A DNA stretch of 64,000 bases from Gnetum montanum (lineage: Eukaryota; Streptophyta; Gnetopsida; Gnetales; Gnetaceae): assembly GCA_015680685.1 (NCBI GenBank), contig MNCI01000556.1, forward strand, positions 1,003,931 through 1,067,930, read 5' to 3'. The notes below the pieces were generated by a model. It saw nothing but the letters and a program-made list of their open reading frames with translations, was not told where the DNA came from and made no database searches. The translations under genes were made by a program, and so were the position numbers. This document shows positions 55,170 through 64,000 of the stretch, piece by piece (within the stretch, counting starts at the first letter, position 1; each line of letters starts with the position of its first letter).

Positions 55170-56224
55170 AGATGATGAAGACATTAACCCATCTTTCAAC
55201 ATAATTCTCACTCTCCATGTATCGTAGGAATAGGTGGATATGTATGTTTATGTTTATAAATATTTTTGGAATAATTTGTATGTTTTTATTAAGTGAAGTA
55301 ATGTAACTGTGAGCTTACTATAGATAGTAGTTAGTTGGAGTTAACTACCACGAGTAGTTACAAGTTGCAATTTATCATAGTTTATCTTCTTTGTCAAATA
55401 TAAATGTTTTTTTTTTTTGGATTGGGTAGTGAGTTGCAAGTCATCTACAAGTTATAGTGAGATTATAGTTTAAAGTTGTGAGCTATATTTGATCAAAATA
55501 TGTAAAGAAATAGAGATAAAAAATATTATGATTTTACAAGTGTGATAGGAAATGAGTTACAATTTGGTCGCATGTTGATTTTTGTGATGTGTTGCAAGTC
55601 ATAGGTACTTGTAGCTTGTAAAAAAATGATTTTTTTGAGAAGACATGATTTTAAATTGGAAGACTAATGGTTGGAAAAGTTGAAGAATTATTCCATATGT
55701 TATAAAAGGATGAATGTGACCTAAATAAAGGTTCCTAATATCAATTGATATAGAGAAAGCTTGAGGGAGAGTAAGAGCATTTTTCTTAAGTAATTATATA
55801 ATGAGATCATCCTCTTGATGATCCTTCTTTCATTATGAGAGTGAAGTGATGGTTTGATGGATTGATTGTCTATCCTTGGGAGTGTATGTTTTTCATTTGT
55901 GCATTTTATCCATTTACTTTTGAGCAAGACTAAAGTTCTATTTTTTTTTCAATTAAGACTTAATTTTAACACATTCATCTTAAGTGAACTTGGATTATGA
56001 ATTCAAAGGGAGATCATCATTAGATTGTAAATAGAGAATTGGTATTAAGGAAAATTAAATTCAAGTGGATAATCATCATCTTAATTACAAGAAATAACTT
56101 CCTACTCTTGTGGTTTGCAATTTCCATTGTTATCTTCATACCTCTTCAGATTGTGAATATCCATTTGTTTACCAAATTAGTAATTAAAAAAATACTCTAT
56201 TTGGTTCTAGTAAAGTGTGACATC
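55170..56224 (+). repeat. 3' LTR of element E (ends approximate)
   Basis: Probably starts TGATGAAGACATTAACCC, preceded by AAAATGAGAAAGA (a decayed polypurine tract), and ends GTGTGACATCA. Matched to the 5' LTR throughout. Confidence 0.65.
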
Positions 56225-56640
56225 ATATTCAAATGTGATGTTACTTCAAGTTGGACTATGATAAGTTTATGATAAATTCTTATGTTTCAGCGATGTTTCT
56301 CTTCTTGTATTATGTTAAAACAATTATATTAGTGGCCATATTGTCATTTTCATTATGGGTTCATGGAATAATTATGATGCTTGTTGGTATTACTATCCTT
56401 AGTTTTACATGGGTTGAGTCTTTCTAATCTCCTTCAGTAATCTACCACTTTAGCAATCCATCACTAAATTGGTTCAGTTGTTCTACAAATGATGGAATAC
56501 TACCTCAATTTAGCATATCCTTCTCTCCTTTGTAGTATTCATAGAAATTTCTCTTGTGATACCTTAATTTGGCTTACTATGATGAATTTATTTAATGTGA
56601 TTCATGATTCATTAATCTATCATTAGTACTGGGTATATCG
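56225..56640. repeat. Dispersed repeat H, copy 2 (right part)
   Basis: ATATTCAAATGTGATG ... TTTATTTAATGTG matches 46,857-47,230, including CACTAAATTGGTTCAG against CACTAAGTTGGTTCAG. Confidence 0.55.
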
Positions 56641-56648
56641 ACTATTTT

Positions 56649-57683
56649 TGTAACAACGTTGTTCCCAACCCATTGTTTGGAGCCCCAAAAGTCCATCAAG
56701 AATATTTAGATTTGGGATGAAACTTGAGAGAAATACACCTTAGCAATCAATAGTTCTTAAAAACATGTTAACAAATAGCTTGTCAGTGTTAGCATGTGCC
56801 TTCAGTAGCATTTCAAATATTGTAAATGCATAATACTATAAAAGGCTAGATAGCACTCCCTTGCTTCACTCACATGAACACCACGGGGACTAGTAGTTGA
56901 ACCCTATAGATTCATCACCACATGCTTGTAGTTGGTGTCATGTTCTAATGAGCACACTAAACATCCAATAGCACATCACATGACACACCCAGTTTACACC
57001 CCAACATAGAGTTGAACTACAAAATCCTTCCATGTAAGGTCCTATTGAGTGGGGTAAAGAGTAAGGTTGTAGCATATTCTTACTAATGAATAGAACTACC
57101 ATGCTAGTATGGTTTTGAAGGTACAAGAAGGGGAGGACTCCTTCCGTGTCCATGGCCTCCAAACCATGGGGAAGGTAGTAGGCCACCATCAATCCTACTA
57201 CCTCTCTCACAATCCTACCCCACTAACATGAGCGTTGACCCTAGAGCATAGCCTAGGTAACCCACGAGTTAGCTACACCAAAATTGAAGGAGGATTCCAT
57301 CAATTATGGGAAAGTATGCTCATGTTATTTAGAGTCTAGTCCAAAAGGACCTTAGGTTTTGGAAGGTCCAACTACCAGGGTCTAAGACCTTAAAGATTCT
57401 TATTAAACTTGATTGTACTCCTAAGATCTAGACTTGTCATAGCATCTAACACCCAAGTCAAGAATGGTATCATTTAAGAGTTGGTATGTCCACCCTTCCA
57501 AACCTTACCTAAGATGTAGGACTATAGAAGAGCTCCTAGTGGCTTGTCGTAGAAACACAATAAAACATACCAACCTAAGGGATGTATGAGTCTAAGGAAT
57601 CACTTGACTCACTTATACCCAAAGGTCTAGGGGTCTTTAGATCAACTTAGCCTCCTTTTCTATGTGAAAATTAAGCCCCATCA
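56649..57683 (-). repeat. Possible 3' LTR of element D
   Basis: The minus strand would start TGATGGGGCTTAATTTTC at 57,683 and end GGGAACAACGTTGTTACA at 56,649. The TG/CA ends and the position fit, but no partner LTR is present to prove it. The terminus holds the palindrome AACAACGTTGTT. Confidence 0.35.
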
Positions 57684-58099
57684 CTTATAAAGTTCTTTGA
57701 AAAATTCTAGGCATCCCCTTGCTTGAGGCAAGCTCTTATAGAAACTCATCCTTGAATCTTGTAAGTTACCACATGCCATGCCTCTTCTAGTCTATTTAGT
57801 TATTATCTTTCTAGAATTTTTTTTATGGGAGGATTCACTATCCATCATTGGAGTAGCCAAGATGGGAGGTCAATCACTTGCTCCTAAAAGAAGTCCAAGA
57901 TTATGTTTTCCTAGGACCTCAAACACTCCAATGGTTGCAAACTATCATCTAAGTTTAGATGGTGTTTTCTATGGACAAGAAATTTCACTTTCATATCAAG
58001 ACCATGGGTAGTCGTCTAGAAGTTTCAGATGCAATTTACACTCTTTCCTTGCATAGATTATATACAAGGTCATTCTCAAATCAAGAGGATTTTCTTAGG

Positions 58100-59200
58100 G
58101 TAAGAAAACCCATCAAGTAGTTGCTTTAGCATTCTACCATTAAAAAATTAATATAGAACTAAAGCTTATATGTCATAGGGTTAATTTTATCAATGATCTG
58201 GAAGGGACCATTATACTACCTCATTAATTTTGATGTAGTTCCCTATTTCAACTTAAATTAGTGAGAGTCCTATTTTAAGAGAACCTAATCTTCCATCTTA
58301 AATTCATGATATTGGCATTTTTGGTCTATGTACTTTTTCATACATTACACCACCGTCTCTAAACAATCCCTTGTAGTTTCAATGTTTTTAAACCACACCT
58401 TTAAGAACTCATCAACTAAGGAATGTCATCCTTATAAAGAGAGAGAGACCATGTATGGTGTAATGGGCTACCTTCCCATTACTAGTTGTATAGGAGAAAA
58501 TCTTGTAGTTGATGACTTCTAGATGTTGTAACTTAGCTAGACAATCCCTAATAGAATAGGCTAGTTCTTTTGATCACTATGGACATAATGTCAGAGGTAC
58601 TCCTTAAGTACATGATTTATCTATTCTATTTATCTATCTATTTGTGGATGAAAAGCTGATAATTTAAGGGTGATGCCCATCATACCAAAAAAGGCCTACT
58701 AGAAGGCACTTGTAAATTAGGGGTCACAATTTGATACTATTCCTGTAGGTAACCCAAAATATTAAACCACCCTATTAAAGTAGTACACTATGGTGTCCTT
58801 AGCTAGAGATTGAGATAGGCAAGGAATAAATATGGTAAACTTGGAAAATTTGTCCACCACCACAATGATGCTTCTCATACCTTGAACATTTGGTAGGCCT
58901 CTGATGAAATACATGGTCATTGTAGCTCATGGAAATGGTGGGATTTCCAAAGGAAGAAGAAGTCCATTAGGGCACTCCATAGAACCTTTTCTCTATTGAT
59001 ACACAAGAAAATTTTGAACATAAGCAATCACATCTTGATACATATTCAACTAGAAGAAGGTTCTCTCAATTAGTACTAGAGTTCTTTGCTACCTAGGGTA
59101 CCCATCCCATTGTGTACCATGTAACTCTCAAATACTTTGCTTATGGAGGCCATCCCAACTTGAGACACAAATCTTTTTGTATCAGAACCAAAGCAATTCA
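58100..59200 (-). pseudogene. Element D integrase, degenerate
   Basis: The minus strand shows MYFIRGLPNVQGM where MDFIxGLP is expected (Asp changed to Tyr, about 58,885-58,925), SIIVVVDKFSKFTIFIPC (about 58,825-58,880) and GIVSNCDP.FTS (about 58,715-58,750), corresponding to SIVSDRDxxFTS with the catalytic Asp changed to Asn. Stops in between. Confidence 0.7.
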
Positions 59201-59249
59201 TCCCTAATTTTGAAATGTAGTGCATACCAAGTTTCTATCAACTTCATAA

Positions 59250-59950
59250 GGTCAATGAATTGAAGATTCCTTTTTAAACCATCTTGGGTTTGGGTCAATA
59301 GCACTTCATCACACTGGACGTGTGAGGTTTATTGTCTAGTAATAGAGAAGAGCTGCAAGATACGTTAAGGATGGTGACTCAATGCATTTGTCACCACATT
59401 CTCCTTTCTAGGATGGTAGGTTAGGTATAGATCAAACTTAGAAAGCATATCCAATTATCATGCTTGTTTGGGTCTCAACTTAGTTCAATTTAGTAGATAA
59501 ATGATGGCCAAATTATTAGTCTTTACATGGACATGACTTCCTAGCAAGTAATGCCTTCACAATCTCAAGTAATGGATAATTACAATTTCTTTCTCATGGA
59601 CCATCCATCTCTTCCCCACTTGGTTCAACTCTTGAGACTAATAAGTGATAGTATGATCCTCCTATAGCAACATGTCACCAATTGCATCCTCATTACTATA
59701 ATTATGGACCTTAAAAGATTTTGAGAAATTAGGCAATGCTAACACATGATGAGAGGTTAGGGCCTCTTTGATTTTTTTGAAGGCCTACTGATAGTTTGAA
59801 TTCCATTACCATGGGACTTCTTTACTTTATCAATTTATGAGGGAAGAAGAAATACCTAAGAAATTTTTGATAAATTTGCGATAGAAGCTGGCTAACCCCA
59901 TAAGCTTTTAAACCTCATGAACACTAGTAGGAGCAAGCCATTAGTGTACA
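59250..59950 (-). other. Element D RNase H region, poorly preserved
   Basis: It lies between RT and integrase, where RNase H belongs. Only weak matches were seen and catalytic residues could not be assigned. Confidence 0.35.
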
Positions 59951-60610
59951 ACCTATACTTTTCTAGGATTTGGCTTAACATATTCATGTCCCACAAGGCG
60001 TCCTAGAAATTTTAGCTCTCTATAGTAGAATTCATAATTCTCTTTCTTAATGTATAATTGATTTGCCTATAGTTTTTCAAGGACTAGCTATAGATGGAGA
60101 GCATGCTTCTCCATGATTAGGCTATATATCAAAATATCATAGAGATAGATGATCAAAAATTCATCAAGAAATGATTGGAATATCTCATTCATTAGGGTAT
60201 AGAAAGTAGCCAGTGGATTGCATACCCCAAAGGGCATCATAGTCCATTCGTACAACCTATATCTAGTTACACATGTAGTTTTCTCCTTGTCACCTTCTAC
60301 AATGCAAACCTAGTAATACCCCTGGAGAAGGTATAGCTAGGTGAAATAATGTGCCCCAACCAACTAATTGAACAATTTAGAGATGAGGGGCATTGGATAC
60401 TTGTTCTTAAAGGTGTTCTTATTTAGCAACTTGTTACAACAGAGACATAATGTCCCATCCTCCTTGATAAAAAATAACACTAGTTTATCATAAGGAGATT
60501 TCAAGGGACAAATGTACCCTTTTGAAATTAGACTCTTAAGTTGGTTCTTCAACTTTTCCAATTTTGGCCTTGTTCACCAATATGGTCTTTAAATAGACAA
60601 CTTAGTACCT
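59950..60610 (-). pseudogene. Element D reverse transcriptase, degenerate
   Basis: The clean minus-strand frame 60,364-60,561 reads EKLKNQLKSLISKGYICPLK, SPYDKLVLFFIKEDGTLCL and NKYPMPLIS.LF, the RT N-terminal fingers. Then LYEWTMMPFGVCNPLATF (about 60,205-60,255), LDEFLIIYLYDILIYS (about 60,120-60,165): the catalytic box is YLYD at 60,136-60,147, the first Asp replaced by Tyr, so the enzyme would be dead even without its stops. Confidence 0.8.
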
Positions 60611-61129
60611 TGAAGAAATTTTATTATATGGTCTACTGTCCTCCAAGGCAGCAAACTTCTAGGTAACTTTTGTGGAATTAAATTTTGGAAATGGTTTAAC
60701 ACCTATCCTATGCATGGGTCAATGCTTATTTGAGATTCATAACCCTCAAAAGAAGCTCTAGTTTGCATTACTAGTAGAAATTTTCTTGTGGGATCCCTAG
60801 CTAGACTTTTCATCATCATTGGAGAAATAATCTGGGGACTAGACCCCTCATCCTTCCTAATCTATTTGAACTATGTAAGGTGAGATTTTATGTGAAATGA
60901 AAATTATATCTAAATGTGGAGTAGTAAAAGCTTTGGCCTTGCACAATAATTTTTGTCTAAAAATAACATTAAAGGAATCCATAGCTAGAATTGAGAAATC
61001 AAGAGTTCATTGCCATGAGCCCACTTAAACTAGAGAACTACGACAAACACCAATGCATCAAAGGAATCTGAACTGTATAAGTTTGCAAAAAGCTTGAACT
61101 AGTTTCATTTCCTATTGCAAGTCCCTTAC

Positions 61130-61220
61130 CATGGATGTTACCATATAATTGTGGGTAGCACCATTATCAATAAGGGAACTTATCTATCTCAAGCTCATAG
61201 TGATTGGGGCCAATTGGGCC
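61130..61220 (-). pseudogene. Element D aspartic protease active site
   Basis: Minus-strand SLIDNGATHNYMV (about 61,140-61,185) matches the chromoviral protease motif LIDSGATHNF with Ser changed to Asn. The region 60,620-61,380 is otherwise broken. Confidence 0.65.
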
Positions 61221-61429
61221 TGATGTAAATTATTAAGATTAGCATTTTTGGAGCTTTTAGCTCATGATATCTATGTAACCATATCAGAAAACTCCATCAT
61301 AACAACTAATCTTTGTTTTTCCACTAAAGTGCTTCCATCTGTAATCTAAAGGCATGGGTCTATATGGTACTCAAGAGACATCAATTACTTCCTTGAAGTC
61401 TATCCTTGCTTATTCTTAGCCATTCCTAA

Positions 61430-62470
61430 GCTTGAAGGATAATTTCCTGCTAGGTGGTTTCTGCAGCCCAAGAAGCATTGAATTGGTCCCTTAAAGGTCC
61501 CTCCAGTGAATTGTTTCTTCTTGGTCAAAGGTTTCCATTTACTCGTATCTTTACATTTCTACTAGAAGCCTTGGTTTCTTGGGAGACCATCAATAGGATG
61601 ACTACTCTACTGAATTGATTTATAATTGTTCCCACCTTTGATGAAACCTACATTTGTTTTCTAAGAGTGGGAGGGCATGACATGCTTTTCCTTTCCCAAT
61701 TTATCCTTATCTAGCTTTGTCTCCTTGAAATCAAGGAAGGTACCACTAGTAGCAATAGCCTTAGTGAGTTTGTCAATGCCTTGTAGATGTAGTTCCATTT
61801 GTACCTAGGGTTGCAACCTATTTACAAATTTGAAAAATGATCTTGATCTTCCATATCGAGAATCAATAACATGAGATCTTAGAAAGCATTAATGTAATCT
61901 TCAAGCTTGCCTAAGTGTTTCAAGAACTTGAGCTTTGTTTTGACTAACTTGGAGTTTCCTAGATGAAATTGTTTAATTAATGTTGCCTTGAATTTTTCCC
62001 AGGTGTCTACAATTATAGTAGTAGTACCCTTCTCTTGGACATGAAGAAGGCTAAGCCACCATAGCTTAGCACTTCCTATGAGATATTTAGATGCTGTGGA
62101 GACCTTCTACTCTACAGGAACATCCTTGGTAGACATATACATCTCCACATCATGGAAGAAGGCATCAATTTTTTTATTGCTCCTCTTGCCATTATAGAAA
62201 CTCAGTTCTCTCACTTTGATTCAAGCCACTACTATAGGATCTTTTGCCAAGCATCCTGCTAGGGAGGACTTCAAGATAGCATTTTCAATTTTCAAATTAG
62301 ATAGCTCCTAATTTACTCCAACCAAGGCATCCTCCATAACCTTTATCTAAACAATTAGTTCCACCACTAGAAATGCTTTTGTCTATGCCTCCTGAAAGGA
62401 TCTAAACCAGTCCTTATAGAGATTTAGCATACAATCTAAATGGCCTTCTTGGATCGACACCTTGGCCCAT
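61430..62470 (-). pseudogene. gag: Element D gag with CCHC knuckle, degenerate
   Basis: The minus strand from about 62,470 opens MGQGVDPRRP. The Retrotrans_gag part reads FYNGKRSNKKIDAFFHDVEM (about 62,140-62,200), STASKYLIGSAKLWW (about 62,050-62,095), DTWEKFKATLIKQFH (about 61,970-62,015) and LGNSKLVKTKLKFLK followed by LGKLEDYINAF (about 61,895-61,965). Near the end QCFLGCRNHLAGNYP (about 61,432-61,478) is a decayed zinc knuckle C-x2-C-x4-H-x4-C: the second Cys is displaced and the last is Tyr. Order and spacing fit a gypsy gag. Confidence 0.75.
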
Positions 62471-62490
62471 GGTCTAGTCCCTAGATTATT

Positions 62491-63047
62491 ATGAGTCCAT
62501 CTTTATTAATATTATGATGTTTTGTATTTTTCATGATTAAATATTTAGAAGTATGTAAATATTTGTTAGATAGAATTTAGGTCAACACATAATTGTTAGA
62601 AAAATTTTTAGAGCTAAACTAAAATTGGTTCATTGATGTCTCACACATATCATAATTGCAAAATTAATATAAGCCATGCATTCATCATCTAATCCCAATG
62701 GTTTCTTCTATAGCCTCTATCTTATGAATTGAAAATTCACTATAACATATTTATAGATTAATTAAGTCTACATTGCAGAATTCTTCTAGTTAGAGATCAT
62801 TGAAAAGTCTTACCAAATCAAGCTTTGGAACTTCAAGCTTTTTTTCATTATATCTCATGCTCATTATTTAGAACTAGGTACTCTTGTTATAAACATGATA
62901 CTATAGAAGCTAGAAGAAGCATAGGCTATGCTTTCTTTTTAAATTATTGATTATATGTTTCTAATTGAATATTTCTATTTATCGGTACTATTACAGAAAA
63001 TATGTAAATGCCTAAAAAATTATCACATGTAGCCATAACTCCACTAA
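62491..63047. other. Unassigned spacer
   Basis: About 560 AT-rich bases with no gene. The last 30 bases on the minus strand (TTAGTGGAGTTATGG) could be a heavily mutated primer-binding site of LTR J. Confidence 0.35.
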
Positions 63048-64000
63048 TGATGAGTGGTGAATGTTCACTATGCCTAACCATAAGAATCACATGCATGTAT
63101 GCGTGATCTGACTTAATTTCATGGAACTTTGGACTAATAGTATCTTAGATAATTAAGCATGATGTTACTAGCTATTTTCTTCCCAATCATCACTTGTTCT
63201 AGCTCAATTGGTATAGTTAATTGTGATTGAGACATAAGATGTTTTTAGTTTTATTATTTTTCATTATTAAAACATAAAAGTAGTAAAATGATTAAAATAT
63301 TAAATTTCAGCTCAATATGTACCTAGGGATAATCTAAGTTGTTCTAAGTATAGAGCATTTGTTCCCATTTTTTGTACACATCTTGAACCTATATTAATGT
63401 TGTTGGGTTACCAATTATCTATTGCTAGGTGTACCAAGTATCTACTACTAGGATTATCAAATGTTAATATATTTTACTTGAAGTGATTGTACTCATGCTG
63501 TTATAGAATAAAATATTAAATTGTTTAGTGCTAGGAAGTAAAGTTTGTTAAGAGTAAAATACTAAAGACAAACTAACTACTACAATGGAAGAAATTAATC
63601 TTGATTTTATTACCACCATGTAGAAGTATCCAAAAACATCATGCACTTGAATAAAACTCTATATAATCAACTCATTCCATGCTACAATACTTAGAGGAAA
63701 ATTTTACTAAGTCCTATGGAAAAAAACTACAAGAGTCTAGGTACTAGGATAACAAAAGGTATTACAAACATAATAAGTAACTTGTATTTATGTGCATTTA
63801 TTGTAATTATGATATCATATTTATGACATAGCATCCTAGCCTATGATATAGCAAATGTAATGTAGTAGATGTGATATGTCTGATGTGATGTAGTAGTTAT
63901 GATATTCTAGATATGCTATATTGTAGATGTGATATCTTATCTAAATAGTACAATTTCTTTGATTCATCATACCCCACAACTCACCACAAACTCATTCTTG
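63048..64000 (-). repeat. LTR J: Athila-like LTR, runs off the window
   Basis: The minus strand ends ...CCACTCATCA at 63,048, and the TTCTTATGGTTAGGCATAGTG, CATGAAATTAAGTCAGATCA and AATGTGTACAAAAAATGGGAAC-like blocks match LTRs A and B. The TATA-like box is on the minus strand at 63,784-63,792. Between 63,830 and 63,940 lies a degenerate array of TAGATGTGATAT-type units, in the U3 place where element C has its array. The U3 start is at or beyond the window end. Confidence 0.6.

Larger units (their letters stand above)
49185..56224 (+). mobile_element. Element E: chromovirus-type Ty3/gypsy retrotransposon
   Basis: LTRs, a Met-type primer-binding site, gag, protease, RT, RNase H, integrase and a chromodomain occur in order on the plus strand. 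The gene order and chromodomain place it in the chromoviruses (Tekay/IFG7-like, inferred). Stops and substitutions in catalytic motifs show it is inactive. It lies within repeat H. Confidence 0.8.
56649..62490 (-). mobile_element. Element D: Ty3/gypsy retrotransposon, minus strand
   Basis: From right to left: gag, CCHC box, protease, RT, RNase H and integrase in the Ty3/gypsy order, then a possible 3' LTR. The motif style (RT MPFG then D.ILIYS; protease LID.GATHN) is that of chromovirus-like gypsies and differs from A, B and C. No 5' LTR was recognised right of gag. All domains have stops. Confidence 0.75.

Noticed and set aside
57778-58011. 77-codon plus-strand frame right of the possible D LTR
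   Set aside because: It is antisense to the end of element D and has no recognisable motif.

Overview
The window reads as nuclear DNA of a seed plant. I infer a gymnosperm (probably conifer) or a similarly large repeat-laden genome, because old, stop-riddled LTR retrotransposons and other retroposons fill almost everything and only one intact gene is visible. The background is AT-rich and CpG-poor, while that gene is a GC- and CpG-rich island. The species cannot be named from the sequence alone.

Layout. (1) 1-6.9 kb: minus-strand Ty3/gypsy element 'A' of an Athila/Tat-like family: a downstream ORF cut by the window edge, a 3' noncoding stretch, gag, PBS and 5' LTR. Its pol is missing. (2) 6.9-10.6 kb: unassigned short-repeat-rich DNA with a 19-C run, then a plus-strand 5' LTR of the same family ('F') that faces A head to head. 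(3) 10.6-13.5 kb: a decayed plus-strand LINE carrying SINE insertions. (4) 14.6-21.7 kb: minus-strand Athila-like element 'B' (3' LTR, long extra 3' ORF, integrase) cut inside integrase by (5) element 'C' (21,695-31,924, plus strand), the most complete element: two LTRs, PBS, gag, protease, RT, RNase H and integrase. (6) 32.1-35.2 kb: two copies of a compound repeat built from tRNA-like SINEs. (7) 35,458-36,870, minus strand: an intact single-exon secreted A1 aspartic protease (nepenthesin/CDR1-like). (8) 37.6-49.2 kb: mostly unassigned AT-rich DNA with a SINE, a dispersed repeat pair (38.7 and 43.4 kb), a 209-bp tandem duplication and a 1.3-kb GC-rich insertion. (9) 49.2-56.2 kb: plus-strand chromovirus 'E' with a recognisable chromodomain. 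(10) 56.6-62.5 kb: minus-strand Ty3/gypsy element 'D'. (11) 63.0-64 kb: another Athila-like LTR ('J').

The retroelements are all degenerate; each would once have encoded its own gag-protease-RT-RNase H-integrase machinery. Five LTRs (A, B, C, F, J) are one family by their shared 3' ends and a TATA box of the form CTATAAATAT, but the DNA upstream of that box differs in each copy. The least ordinary observations are the conserved extra 3' ORF of A and B just behind an AG dinucleotide, a tRNA-like SINE family with inverted termini and visible target duplications, the variable hairpin/tandem cassette in the LTR promoters, and the GC-rich insertion at 43.4-44.7 kb. I saw no CRISPR, tRNA or rRNA gene, and nothing I would call a new molecular system with confidence.
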